From: a virus
IMG/VR virus record: IMGVR_UViG_3300044644_000597
Span: 1 to 56,038 of that record
Direction: 5' to 3' (one strand)
Length of the DNA: 56,038 nucleotides
Shown: positions 16,081 to 22,921 of the stretch, piece after piece
How the letters are laid out: each line of letters starts with the position of its first letter
Position numbering within the stretch: position 1 is the first letter of the stretch
Position numbers and translations under genes: made by a program
The notes under the pieces: generated by a model
Told to the model about the DNA's origin: nothing
Databases searched by the model: none
The model's input: only the letters and a program-made list of their open reading frames with translations

Positions 16081-16529
16081 TGGGCAAGATCAATTCAAGG
16101 GCCAAGGGCGCAAGCGCCGAGAGGGAGTTCTGCAAGGAGCTGGCCGAGCTGCTGGGCGACACGCTGACTGAGCCGCTCAAGCGCAACCTCGAGCAGACCC
16201 GCAAAGGCGGTCACGACATCGTGGGGCTAGAGGGTTTCGCGATCGAGATCAAACGGTACAAGGTAATCAAGGAGGGGGACATCGTCAGGTTCTGGGCGCA
16301 GGCCGTGGATCAAGCGAAGCGTGTCGATGCCGAGCCAGTGCTGGCGTACCGGGAGGACTTCTGCTCGTGGCGTGTGCGAATCCCGTGGGGATTCATGATG
16401 GACGAGGAGTGGGACGAGGATGTGGACTTCACCATTGAGCTGAGCCTCAAGGCGTTTGCCACCCTGGTGAGGGATCGTTTGCATACCGCTTTACAAAGCA
16501 ACGAATCACCACATAAGATCGCGGCATGA
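16080..16529 (+). CDS. PD-(D/E)XK Holliday-junction-resolvase-like nuclease
   Basis: The product is 149 aa from ATG 16080 (TGATG overlap). NSRAKGASAEREFCKEL supplies an N-terminal acidic helix, GGHDIVGLEG contains D46, and FAIEIKRYK gives the ExK pair (E56, K58), the PD-(D/E)XK core of archaeal-type Hjc-like resolvases. It would resolve recombination intermediates or trim concatemers before packaging. It is the last gene of the rightward operon and is followed by a strong terminator. Confidence is high for the fold and moderate for the exact role. Confidence 0.75.
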   Translation: MGKINSRAKGASAEREFCKELAELLGDTLTEPLKRNLEQTRKGGHDIVGLEGFAIEIKRYKVIKEGDIVRFWAQAVDQAKRVDAEPVLAYREDFCSWRVRIPWGFMMDEEWDEDVDFTIELSLKAFATLVRDRLHTALQSNESPHKIAA

Positions 16530-16576
16530 AGCGTTGAGGTATGTACCTCCACCCAAATGCGGTGAGCTGAACCATA

Positions 16577-16608
16577 AACCCCCGGCAACCCTGACCGGGG
16601 GTTTTTCT
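16577..16608 (+). terminator. Intrinsic terminator of the replication operon
   Basis: AACCCCCGG (16577-16585) pairs with CCGGGGGTT (16595-16603), and the T-run TTTTTCTTTT follows. It ends the rightward operon 48 bases after the resolvase-like gene, in the convergent gap. Confidence 0.9.
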
Positions 16609-16618
16609 TTTGTGGCTC

Positions 16619-16642
16619 GTGTAAATATCGACTTGGCGGCTG
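16619..16642 (-). promoter_or_regulatory. Promoter-like box, degenerate copy d
   Basis: On the minus strand this reads CCGCCAAGTCGA followed by TATTTACACGAG, matching the core of the boxes at 21813, 23792 and 24631. Like them it lies directly downstream of a UNCG terminator. No gene follows in the leftward direction; the next bases are the convergent terminator. It may therefore be a relic or make a short antisense RNA. Confidence 0.45.
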
Positions 16643-16644
16643 AG

Positions 16645-16676
16645 TCTGAAAAAAGAAATGGGGGCCGAAGCCCCCA
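16645..16676 (-). terminator. Terminator of the leftward accessory block (UUCG loop)
   Basis: On the minus strand TGGGGGC, loop TTCG, GCCCCCA (16676 to 16659) is followed by TTTCTTTTTTC. It lies just after the stop of the HTH gene 16681-17046, ending the leftward block before it meets the replication operon. Confidence 0.9.
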
Positions 16677-16680
16677 CTGG

Positions 16681-17046
16681 TCAGGCGAAGAAGTCTTTGA
16701 TCCGCTGCCACACGCCACGGCGTGGGCCAGCGATCAACTCGATGGGAGCCATTGGCGCAGGCTCGACCGGTGCGCTGATCTCGACAGGCTTGTCGACCTT
16801 CTTGACGCGAGGTCGGCGGATGACGCCCGTCTTGTTGATCTTCCCGGCCTGTGTGTAGTCATCGTAGCCTGGCCACAACCCGGCGTTGATGATCACGTTG
16901 TAGATGGTTGAGGGTGGACGCCGCATCGCATCGGCTATGTCCTTGACCTTGCCCTGCCCGCTGGTCCAGAGCTGGATGATGGTCATGCGCTCGGCTGGCG
17001 AGACGGCGCGATGAGTAACGCTGCGGCGTGATTTCTTTTCTGTCAT
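16681..17046 (-). CDS. Helix-turn-helix DNA-binding protein
   Basis: The product is 121 aa from ATG 17046. Residues about 15-60 (SPAERMTIIQLWTSGQGKVK, DIADAMRRPPSTIYNVI) form a Hin/Trp-repressor-like HTH, in which the second helix is typical of resolvase and transposase-type DNA binders. A Pro-rich linker and a short C-terminal helix (GVWQRIKDFF) follow. It may regulate transcription in the accessory block, whose last gene it is. It is the best candidate here for a small regulator but shows no repressor-specific domain. Confidence 0.7.
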   Translation of the reverse strand: MTEKKSRRSVTHRAVSPAERMTIIQLWTSGQGKVKDIADAMRRPPSTIYNVIINAGLWPGYDDYTQAGKINKTGVIRRPRVKKVDKPVEISAPVEPAPMAPIELIAGPRRGVWQRIKDFFA

Positions 17047-17246
17047 AGGTTGAATGTCTTCTTGAGGTAAGACTCCATGTTTCGCTTCCACCTTGCATCG
17101 CTTGGCGAGACGGGGAAGATCACGTTCTTGATGATGTCGTCCTTGCGGACGGATGCCTTGATGTGTCCGCCTGATTGATTGGTGGACTCGAGCCGAAGCC
17201 CGAGCCCCCTGATCAGACGCCTTATCTCGAGATGGTGGCGGTCCAC
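17043..17246 (-). CDS. Small hypothetical protein, HicA-like fold possible
   Basis: The product is 67 aa, with IRRLIRGLGLRLESTNQSGG and then HIKASVRK. The position of GGHIK after an N-terminal helix recalls the small dsRBD-like fold of HicA toxins, but the catalytic His context (GSHH) is absent and no HicB partner is adjacent. I treat it as an unknown phage protein. Its ends overlap both neighbours. Confidence 0.55.
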   Translation of the reverse strand: MDRHHLEIRRLIRGLGLRLESTNQSGGHIKASVRKDDIIKNVIFPVSPSDARWKRNMESYLKKTFNL

Positions 17247-17491
17247 TCCTTTCCTTTCTTGTAGGTGATCTCCTCCGGTGGGTAGCCATCGGGGTACACG
17301 ATGTACCCGAAGCTGTTGATGGTCGTCTCTGGGTGAACCAGGAACGACATCATCACCGGCGAGCTGGTCATGCGCTTGATGCGCTGGGTTGCTTCCTCAA
17401 GGTTGGCACCACGCGCACGCGAGCCATCCTTGCAGACAAGCAGGTACTCCAGCTCAACGCGCTTACTTGCTACTGCCTTGATTGCTGACAT
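17222..17491 (-). CDS. Hypothetical protein
   Basis: The product is 89 aa with alternating strand and helix (VELEYLLVCKDGSRARGANL, SFGYIVYPDGYPPEEITYKK). No motif was recognised. It overlaps the next gene by 25 bases and the previous one by 29 bases, which is unusually deep for this operon. Confidence 0.55.
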   Translation of the reverse strand: MSAIKAVASKRVELEYLLVCKDGSRARGANLEEATQRIKRMTSSPVMMSFLVHPETTINSFGYIVYPDGYPPEEITYKKGKEWTATISR

Positions 17492-17654
17492 CGTTGACTG
17501 TCTGGATGAGGGTTGAGAGTTCGGTGTGTACGGTGTTTGGGATCAGGTCAATTTCCTTCATGTCGTTGATTGCCATATTGATTTGAAGAAGACGGAACAC
17601 GTCTGTCGACGCGTCCGTGATCTCGAGCTTTACGTGTTGCTTCCAGTCGTCCAT
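17463..17654 (-). CDS. Small hypothetical protein
   Basis: The product is 63 aa, acidic, and predicted helical in the middle (FRLLQINMAINDMKEIDLIP). AAGGGGGA precedes ATG 17654 at a good distance. It is the first gene after the amidotransferase stop, 14 bases away. No family was recognised. Confidence 0.6.
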   Translation of the reverse strand: MDDWKQHVKLEITDASTDVFRLLQINMAINDMKEIDLIPNTVHTELSTLIQTVNDVSNQGSSK

Positions 17655-17668
17655 CGTCCCCCTTCCGC

Positions 17669-18655
17669 TCAGTCGATGAGGTTTGGGGAGATCGAGTCGG
17701 ACTGGAACAGGTCAGCGATCCACTCGGCTGCGGTCTCAGGGAAGTCCTCGACCATGTCGAACACATCGTCGACGTCGTCGTACCAGTACGACAGCAGAGC
17801 CGCCGCCTTGTGCGGTGCGTCGAACACCCACTGCTCAACACCTTCTACGCCGCGGCGCGACCACTGATTGAACGCAGCCTTGACGTACGGACGAACCTGC
17901 GCAGCCGTGAGGGTGGTGAGCTCGTGCTTGGCATCCGACTTGTCGTTGACGTACGAGCCCTTGGCCACTGTCGTCTTGTCCTTGAAGTTGGTGCCGTAGC
18001 TCGAGTACATGTTGTCGTAGTAATCGTCGCCGTCTGCCCAGTGCGAACGACTGCCACCGTACCCGCTGTACATGTTGGTGTAGCCGCCGTTGTTGGTGAA
18101 CTTGTAGTACGACCAGGCGTACGTATTCGACAGCCAGGCGTTCTCGTAGTTGACGCCAGCGCTGGCGTTGATGACCACGATCTCACCATCGTTGCGCACC
18201 AGTGCGAACTTGTTGCTGCGGCCGATGATCTCGCCGACGAACTTCTGCCACTCGGGATCAGTCAGCAGCTCTGGGTTGCCGATCAACGCTGGGCGGATGA
18301 AGTTCTTGATGAAGTGCCAGGTGTCCGACTTGGTCTTGTCGGCGGCGTTGCCTGTCGACAGGATGCCGTTGTGCGCGAGCCAGACGTCGCTTGTCACCAT
18401 GTAGGGGTGGCAGTTGTCGAAGTCGATGTCGCCGTGCGTCTGCATGCGTGCGTGCCACACACAGCTCTTGCCCTCGGCGTGTGCGCGGTAGAAGCCGATG
18501 AACTCCTGAGCGTTGGCGGGCAGGCACTTGAAGATGTGCAGCTTGTCATCCTCGGCGTACATCACACCCAGGCCATCCTGGTTCTTGTTGAAGACGTCGG
18601 CGAGGAACTCGTCGGTGAAGTTGGAGCTCGTGGTCTGCTGGACTAATAGGCACAT
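17669..18655 (-). CDS. Class II glutamine amidotransferase (Ntn hydrolase)
   Basis: The product is 328 aa from ATG 18655, with AAGGA upstream. After Met removal Cys2 (MCLLVQQ) would be the N-terminal nucleophile. The GATase II core follows: DGLG (27-30), WHARMQTHGD (67-76), HPY (83-85) and LAHNG (93-97). The family releases ammonia from glutamine or cleaves gamma-glutamyl amides. The C-terminal 150 residues contain a Tyr/Gly/Asp-rich region (YTNMYSGYGGSRSHWADGDD) that I do not recognise. No synthetase domain is fused. Instead an amidoligase gene lies 29 bases upstream, a pairing known from comparative genomics in phages. The pair probably makes or trims an amide bond on a peptide. The substrate is unknown. 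Confidence 0.85.
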   Translation of the reverse strand: MCLLVQQTTSSNFTDEFLADVFNKNQDGLGVMYAEDDKLHIFKCLPANAQEFIGFYRAHAEGKSCVWHARMQTHGDIDFDNCHPYMVTSDVWLAHNGILSTGNAADKTKSDTWHFIKNFIRPALIGNPELLTDPEWQKFVGEIIGRSNKFALVRNDGEIVVINASAGVNYENAWLSNTYAWSYYKFTNNGGYTNMYSGYGGSRSHWADGDDYYDNMYSSYGTNFKDKTTVAKGSYVNDKSDAKHELTTLTAAQVRPYVKAAFNQWSRRGVEGVEQWVFDAPHKAAALLSYWYDDVDDVFDMVEDFPETAAEWIADLFQSDSISPNLID

Positions 18656-18684
18656 TTTGTTGATCCTTGGTGATTGATGTTTGA

Positions 18685-20043
18685 TTAAGCTGCTTCGAGA
18701 CGCTGTGCCAGGTAGGGGCGCAGGAACTCGGTCTCGTTCGACTCGTCGCTGTTGATGAACTCGAGGAACTTGTCCGCCTTGAGGTCTTTGATTGAGGTCT
18801 TGGCCAGGCCGCAGAAGTCGACGACTGCGTTCGAGAACTCGATCGCTGCCATGACTGACTCGTACTTCAAGCTGCCCTTGAAGATGCGGAACTCGATCGT
18901 CTTGCGAGAGGTGATGTTCACCGCCTCGTAGCGATCCTCCGAATGCGCAGCAGCGCCGATCTTCTTGTGCTTGATCCTGCAATAGCCCTCGGCGTACCGA
19001 CGTGCGACTGCGCGGATCAACTGCTCGTTGTCTACGTCGTTGACGAACGTGACGATCTTGGCGATCTGAAGCTTCGACAGGTTCTGCTTGCTGACGTGAA
19101 CGTGCAGGCCGCAGGTTGTCGTGTTGTGCGAGCGAAGATGCTTGACCAGGCTGCGGTCATTGAGCCAAGCCCACAGCTCACGATGCTTGTCGAGACCCAT
19201 CGGCTGGCTGATGATCTCGAAGCCGTGGCTGATCGAGCCATCGTTCTCGAAGAACACACGCTTGCCGAACTCGCCGTCGTTGACGTGCTCGAAGATTTCC
19301 TTGGCTTTGGTGGCGCGGTCTGCGCGATCGGCCATCACCTCGACCTCGAGCTCGACACCCAGGTAGCGCTTCTTCAGCTTGGTCCACTCGCTTGGCTGCT
19401 CGCGTTGCGAGTGCTTGCTGCTGTGGTAGTTGCCGATGATCCTGGATGCAGGGTCGTAGTCGTCGTGAACCCAAGTGTCTTCGTCGTCGTTGTAGGTGAA
19501 GTCGCTGTCATCGCTGGAGATCGTGCAGCTATGGCCGTTCTCATCGAGCGCAGTCCTTGCGTCTTCGCCGTAGACGTACGAATCGTAACGGTCCGACCAC
19601 TGGTAGTCGTTGTCGATGCAGTTGCGGCAGATTGATGCTTCGTCGTTGTTGTAGTAACAGCGTGCGTGATCTTCCAGCTCCCATTCACCGCAGTCGTCGC
19701 AGCGAACCAATCCCTTCTTGCGCTCGAGGTAGTCAATGATGTCGTCGTAGTCGTCGGCATCGCTGTACGAGTTGAGCCAGTCGCGCAGCCCGTACATCGA
19801 CATTTCACTCAGGTACTTGTTGCGCAGCTCGAGGCGCATGCGAAGCATGTGGTGGCCGTCGTCATCTTCACTCATGAATGTGCAGACGGTGTTGCCGACG
19901 TGACGCGGGAACTGGTCGAGGATTGAGAGCAGGCTGCTGACGTCGCCGCCATCTCTTGCGCGATCTGCGATGCGCTTTGCAAAGGCGGCGTGCTCGACGT
20001 GAGTCCCGCTCATAAGCCGAAGGAGGTATGCGTTCGGTTTCAT
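18685..20043 (-). CDS. Amidoligase (COOH-NH2 ligase family)
   Basis: The product is 452 aa, preceded by GGAG ten bases before ATG 20043. Residues 1-110 are helical, and a zinc ribbon follows (CDDC 115-118, CRNC 139-142). An acidic low-complexity stretch leads to the amidoligase core: YLGVELEVEV (227-236), NDGSISHGFEIISQPMG (267-283), CGLHVHVS (311-318) and TIEFRIFKG (382-390). These are the ATP and metal-binding motifs of the family, which is related to glutamine synthetase and glutamate-cysteine ligase. It should form an amide between a carboxylate and an amine, using ATP. The adjacent GATase II (17669-18655) is its expected partner. Targets might be cell-wall peptides or proteins; this is inference. 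Confidence 0.85.
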   Translation of the reverse strand: MKPNAYLLRLMSGTHVEHAAFAKRIADRARDGGDVSSLLSILDQFPRHVGNTVCTFMSEDDDGHHMLRMRLELRNKYLSEMSMYGLRDWLNSYSDADDYDDIIDYLERKKGLVRCDDCGEWELEDHARCYYNNDEASICRNCIDNDYQWSDRYDSYVYGEDARTALDENGHSCTISSDDSDFTYNDDEDTWVHDDYDPASRIIGNYHSSKHSQREQPSEWTKLKKRYLGVELEVEVMADRADRATKAKEIFEHVNDGEFGKRVFFENDGSISHGFEIISQPMGLDKHRELWAWLNDRSLVKHLRSHNTTTCGLHVHVSKQNLSKLQIAKIVTFVNDVDNEQLIRAVARRYAEGYCRIKHKKIGAAAHSEDRYEAVNITSRKTIEFRIFKGSLKYESVMAAIEFSNAVVDFCGLAKTSIKDLKADKFLEFINSDESNETEFLRPYLAQRLEAA

Positions 20044-20060
20044 TTGATCTCCGAATAGAA

Positions 20061-20086
20061 ATGAAAAAGCCCGCCATAAGGCGGGC
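20061..20086 (-). terminator. Terminator upstream of the amidoligase gene
   Basis: On the minus strand GCCCGCC, loop TTAT, GGCGGGC (20086 to 20069) is followed by TTTTTCATTTC. It lies between the gene ending at 20168 and the amidoligase start at 20043, so the amidoligase pair needs read-through or a promoter inside or very close to this hairpin. Confidence 0.85.
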
Positions 20087-20132
20087 CAAGGTCACGTTCA
20101 AATAGGGTTTACATACAAACAGCAAGAGAGGA

Positions 20133-20154
20133 TTCCCCTCCCCAAAGAGGGGAA
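20133..20154 (-). ncRNA. Leader hairpin A of a three-member family
   Basis: On the + strand TTCCCCTC, loop CCCAAA, GAGGGGAA is followed by AGACA at the stem's end. The same design, with different stem bases, recurs at 25190-25214 and 25683-25707. It lies 90 bases before the amidoligase start, ahead of the terminator. The coding strand of the RNA is taken as minus from the gene direction, which is an inference. Confidence 0.55.
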
Positions 20155-20167
20155 GACACTCCCTGAA

Positions 20168-20644
20168 TCAAGCTGGCGCTGGAATCCTCCTGGCTTTCTT
20201 CTTCCTGATCTGATCCCACACGTAGTCGAGCGCACCCTCCATCTCTGCAACCGTGCAGATGTCGAGCTGTGCGTCGTGAATTTCCATTGTCAGGTTGATG
20301 GCGCTGAGCTCGGGGCCTGTCGCTACGAACCTCCCGATCCCTACTGACCTGACGCCGAGGCTGTAGATGGCGTCTTGCCCAGCCTTGATCTCGGCTCTGA
20401 AGTCATCGCCGATGTTCTTGATAGCCAGCGCCTCGGTGACGTTGAACGCCTGGATCAGGATGTCCACGTCGTCCTTGTCTGCCTGGCCAAGACGCAGCTT
20501 GTCGATGGCGTTGTGGTTCTTGATGCGCGTGTCGAGGATGATGCCGCCGCCGCCCACTTCAGCAGCCTTGAGCATGCCGCTCTTGATCCACGCCATCGTG
20601 TCCAGTCTCACGCCCTTTGGTTTGTACTTTGACTTCTTCCTCAT
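20168..20644 (-). CDS. Conserved phage protein of unknown function
   Basis: The product is 158 aa from ATG 20644, which overlaps the upstream stop by four bases. The start KKSKYKPKGVRLDTMAWIKS and the middle IKNHNAIDKLRLGQADKDDV, then DILIQAFNVTEALA, match a family I have seen in prophages of betaproteobacteria, without any assigned role. It is soluble and largely helical with a basic tail. It is the last gene before the amidoligase leader. Confidence 0.7.
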   Translation of the reverse strand: MRKKSKYKPKGVRLDTMAWIKSGMLKAAEVGGGGIILDTRIKNHNAIDKLRLGQADKDDVDILIQAFNVTEALAIKNIGDDFRAEIKAGQDAIYSLGVRSVGIGRFVATGPELSAINLTMEIHDAQLDICTVAEMEGALDYVWDQIRKKKARRIPAPA

Positions 20645-21036
20645 GCTTGCTTTCCGAATAGCGCCGCCGTCAGTGGGTCGCGCTGTGGTTTCTTCTTGGT
20701 CCAGTAGTAAGCCCTGCTCTTGGCAAGCAGGTCTTCCCATCCGCCGTCCTTCTTGAGCCGACGTCGATACCGCTTGACTCGATCGGCATCGGTGGTCAGC
20801 TTCGGCATCTTGATCGTGTGCTTCGCTGGCGCTGGGCCAGGGTGATACACATGAATCATTGGTCCGCCGTGAGGGTTGACCTCCATGTGATGCACATGAA
20901 TGTCGCCAGCGTCGAGCAGGTCTTTGAGCCACCTGTGTGTGGTGGCCAGACTCAACTGTGTGCGCTGCCTCACGTCGGCGTTGCTGCCTGGCAGTGCGGC
21001 CAGCACATTGTCCCGGTTCGCACGCTTACGAGCCAT
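20641..21036 (-). CDS. Winged-helix DNA-binding protein
   Basis: The product is 131 aa from ATG 21036. Residues 5-70 read as a winged HTH: NRDNVLAALPGSNADVRQRT, QLSLATTHRWLKDLLDAGDI, then a wing HVHHMEVNPHGGPMIHVYHP. A basic region with RVKRYRRRLKKDGG follows. It is probably a transcription regulator. Its position ahead of the amidoligase pair makes it a candidate regulator of that pair. Confidence 0.7.
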   Translation of the reverse strand: MARKRANRDNVLAALPGSNADVRQRTQLSLATTHRWLKDLLDAGDIHVHHMEVNPHGGPMIHVYHPGPAPAKHTIKMPKLTTDADRVKRYRRRLKKDGGWEDLLAKSRAYYWTKKKPQRDPLTAALFGKQA

Positions 21037-21283
21037 TCTTCTCCTTGAGTTTGGCTTCGATGGCTCTGGCAACATCACGCAACAACATAGCTGGCACATA
21101 AGGGCCATCGCCAAAGAGTTTGTCTATCTCCTCATCAGTCAGCCCAACCCATTGCCGCTGTGCTGCGGGTGGGGTGGTGTAGAGCATCCCGGTAAACCCC
21201 TTCGGCAAGTTTGACCTGGCAATCTCCCCTTGGTAGATGACAAGCGCTGGCTCCTGCACAGGCACTGCTTTGTCTTTGGTCAT
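21026..21283 (-). CDS. Hypothetical protein
   Basis: The product is 85 aa from ATG 21283. It contains QRQWVGLTDEEIDKLF, a stretch very common in otherwise variable phage accessory proteins, and a C-terminal helix AMLLRDVARAIEAKLKEK. The function is unknown. It overlaps the winged-helix gene by 11 bases and the previous gene by four. Confidence 0.65.
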   Translation of the reverse strand: MTKDKAVPVQEPALVIYQGEIARSNLPKGFTGMLYTTPPAAQRQWVGLTDEEIDKLFGDGPYVPAMLLRDVARAIEAKLKEKNGS

Positions 21284-21468
21284 AGAAGTCTTTCTCCTTT
21301 GATGGCTCGGCACTGCGCACGCATCTCAGGCGTGAAGTCAGGGCTGATCTCTGCGATTGAACAGTTGATGCGCTTGACCTTCGGCGCACTGTGGTGCGCC
21401 AGGTATATCCCGAAGGAACACAGCGACACGTACGTCACGGCGAACAGGATGACGACTGGCCTGGTCAT
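21280..21468 (-). CDS. Small membrane-anchored periplasmic protein
   Basis: The product is 62 aa. Residues 4-24 (PVVILFAVTYVSLCSFGIYL) form a signal anchor, after which the polar part contains two Cys (INCSIAEISPDFTPEMRAQC) that could pair in the periplasm. This short protein type recurs in phages of Gram-negative hosts, with no known function. It is coupled by ATGA to both neighbours. Confidence 0.65.
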   Translation of the reverse strand: MTRPVVILFAVTYVSLCSFGIYLAHHSAPKVKRINCSIAEISPDFTPEMRAQCRAIKGERLL

Positions 21469-21644
21469 TTGTCCTCGCCCACGATCGGGATGTAGGAGCA
21501 GCGCTCATCATTCGATGACTCCGCTGTGTTGAATGGCGTGCGCTCACCCCATGTCTGATCAGGGTGATCTGCCCACCGCTTGCAGTTCTTGCAGTAGGTA
21601 TCGACCAGCTCAGGCTTGCATCGGCTGTAGTCATACGGAAGCAT
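21465..21644 (-). CDS. Small Cys-rich protein
   Basis: The product is 59 aa from ATG 21644, chosen because AAGGAGG lies six bases upstream (a GTG at 21650 is the alternative). Four Cys (SRCK, TYCKNC, RCSY) suggest a small zinc-binding knuckle. The function is unknown. It overlaps the next gene upstream (21631-21801) by 14 bases. Confidence 0.6.
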   Translation of the reverse strand: MLPYDYSRCKPELVDTYCKNCKRWADHPDQTWGERTPFNTAESSNDERCSYIPIVGEDK

Positions 21645-21801
21645 GGCCACCTCCTTTGTTTACGTGCTTGGCCAGCAGCCACTTGTCGCCAAGCAGTCGC
21701 ACCTGTCTCACCCACTGGCGTTGATACGAACGGTTGTGCTCGCGTGGTATGTGCTCTGAACAGAACAGGTGGCGTACGATCTTTAGTGCTCTGGTGTTCA
21801 T
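21631..21801 (-). CDS. Small basic protein (56 aa)
   Basis: The frame from ATG 21801 encodes 56 residues, basic and helical (ALKIVRHLFCSEHIPREHNR, SYQRQWVRQVRLLGDKWLLA). AAAGGA precedes the start at a good distance, directly after promoter-like box c (21813-21837). The pattern QRQWVRxVRxLG with a WLLA end recurs, as I remember, in phages of Burkholderiales. The function is unknown. Confidence 0.6.
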   Translation of the reverse strand: MNTRALKIVRHLFCSEHIPREHNRSYQRQWVRQVRLLGDKWLLAKHVNKGGGHASV

Positions 21802-21812
21802 CGTTGTCCTTT

Positions 21813-21837
21813 GATGTAAATATTGAAGCGGGAGTTG
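21813..21837 (-). promoter_or_regulatory. Promoter-like box, copy c
   Basis: On the minus strand it reads CAACTCCCGCTTCAA then TATTTACATC, followed by AAAGGA and ATG 21801. It matches the boxes at 23792 and 24631 in nearly every position and sits just after a UUCG terminator. If it is a promoter, the 5' leader would be about 15 bases. Confidence 0.6.
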
Positions 21838-21850
21838 CCTTTGAATAGCA

Positions 21851-21870
21851 AACGCCCCCGAAGGGGCGTT
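21851..21870 (-). terminator. Terminator hairpin (UUCG loop)
   Basis: On the minus strand AACGCCCC, loop TTCG, GGGGCGTT. The T-run after it is weak (TTGCTATTC), while the + side reads GTTGTTGTTT. It lies after the stop of 21889-22275 and before promoter-like box c. Confidence 0.75.
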
Positions 21871-21888
21871 GTTGTTTATCGCTGGTGA

Positions 21889-22275
21889 TTACCACCAACT
21901 GTCGTAGATCACCGCCTTGCCGTTGGCTATTGCAAGCCTGGCCTTCGATACGAACTCGAGTACCTCTTGCGTAGCCTCGGGGGTCATCTCATCCTCGTCA
22001 CCCCAGAAGAACCCGGATGCGGGCTTGAGTGTCTTGGCCTCAGCCTCCAGGCGATCGAGGTCTTCACGCATGAGCCTGACCGTGTCGCAGTTGAAGCTAC
22101 TGCTCTGTCCTCCCTTCTTGAAGTACAGGTCTGCCATCCACTGATGCAGGTTGTTGAACTTGCGCCAGTAGGCAAACTTCTTGTCCAGCTCCTTGATCTT
22201 CTCGAGGTCGATGTCGACCTGCTTGTCACCGATTTGCTCCTGGTCGCATGTGAATGCGTACATATCAAGACCCAC
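21889..22275 (-). CDS. Conserved phage protein (MGLDMYAF family)
   Basis: The product is 128 aa from GTG 22275, giving MGLDMYAFTC. AAGGAG lies seven bases upstream, which decides for GTG over ATG 22263. Families starting MGLDMY are widespread in phages and bacteria, with no known role. The body has WRKFNNLHQWMADLYFKKGG and ends with a strand AIANGKAVIYDSWW. It overlaps the next gene by 11 bases. Confidence 0.7.
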   Translation of the reverse strand: MGLDMYAFTCDQEQIGDKQVDIDLEKIKELDKKFAYWRKFNNLHQWMADLYFKKGGQSSSFNCDTVRLMREDLDRLEAEAKTLKPASGFFWGDEDEMTPEATQEVLEFVSKARLAIANGKAVIYDSWW

Positions 22276-22510
22276 GACGTTCTCCTTGTGCGTTGATGAT
22301 TCGTTGTGAAGACATGAGCTTGAGCTCAAGGCTTCGCTTGTCCTTGGTCAGTTGCTTGACCTGGTCCTCGAGGTCGATAAGCCTGAGCCTCATGTACTCG
22401 AGCTGCATCGCCTGCGCATGGATCGCTTCCGTCTTCATGCGCTCGATGGACTTGGCCGCTTTCTCAGCCTGCGTGAGCGGCTTCTGCGCCTCGCCCTTTG
22501 GTATTTCCAT
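22265..22510 (-). CDS. Coiled-coil hypothetical protein
   Basis: The product is 81 aa from ATG 22510. Almost the whole length is heptad-like helix (AEKAAKSIERMKTEAIHAQA, RLRLIDLEDQVKQLTKDKRS). It may self-associate or bind another helical protein. There is no known family. Confidence 0.6.
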   Translation of the reverse strand: MEIPKGEAQKPLTQAEKAAKSIERMKTEAIHAQAMQLEYMRLRLIDLEDQVKQLTKDKRSLELKLMSSQRIINAQGERRGS

Positions 22511-22775
22511 TGGTTGATTCCTCCAGTAGTTCGATTGCCTCGAGCAGGTAGTTGCGAGCGGCGTCGATGTCGGGCTGCTCCTCAAACAAATGCTCGGTGC
22601 TTGTCGCAAGCCAGTCGTTCAGCAGGAACTCGGACTTGCGCACCAGGTCCAGCACCTGGTTGACCTCGGCGTGTGCCATGCGCATGACCTCTGCCGCCTG
22701 GTCGAGATCGCCGTAGGTACAAGTGCGTCGGTCGATGAGCTCAGACAGCTCGTAGAGTTTCTTCATCCTGCCCAT
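22464..22775 (-). CDS. Hypothetical helical protein
   Basis: The product is 103 aa from ATG 22775 (ATG 22766 is possible). It is helical (YGDLDQAAEVMRMAHAEVNQ, DAARNYLLEAIELLEESTNG). Its 3' end overlaps the coiled-coil gene by 47 bases in another frame. No family was recognised. Confidence 0.55.
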   Translation of the reverse strand: MGRMKKLYELSELIDRRTCTYGDLDQAAEVMRMAHAEVNQVLDLVRKSEFLLNDWLATSTEHLFEEQPDIDAARNYLLEAIELLEESTNGNTKGRGAEAAHAG

Positions 22776-22776
22776 G

Positions 22777-22920
22777 TCACACCTCGATCATTGGTGCGAT
22801 CCACCAGTCGTACTCACGGGCGACATGCTCGTCAGCCCATGCGTTGGCAGCGTCTGGGTTACCGAACGTGCCTGCGTATGTGAACCCATCGTTTGGGTTG
22901 CCATAAACAACGATCCACAT
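22777..22920 (-). CDS. Small hypothetical protein (47 aa)
   Basis: The frame from ATG 22920 encodes 47 residues with strongly patterned aromatic content (MWIVVYGNPNDGFTYAGTFG, ADEHVAREYDWWIAPMIEV), as in a small compact domain. It starts one base before the stop of the DUF6876-like gene and ends one base before the next start. Tight spacing supports it. Confidence 0.6.
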   Translation of the reverse strand: MWIVVYGNPNDGFTYAGTFGNPDAANAWADEHVAREYDWWIAPMIEV

Positions 22921-22921
22921 G

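Noticed and set aside
16447-16718. Minus-strand frames reading from promoter-like box d
   Set aside because: They cross two terminator hairpins and overlap the resolvase-like gene, with no convincing protein pattern.
17043-17246. HicA-type toxin
   Set aside because: The size and a GGHIK motif are suggestive, but the catalytic His context is missing and no antitoxin-like neighbour is present.
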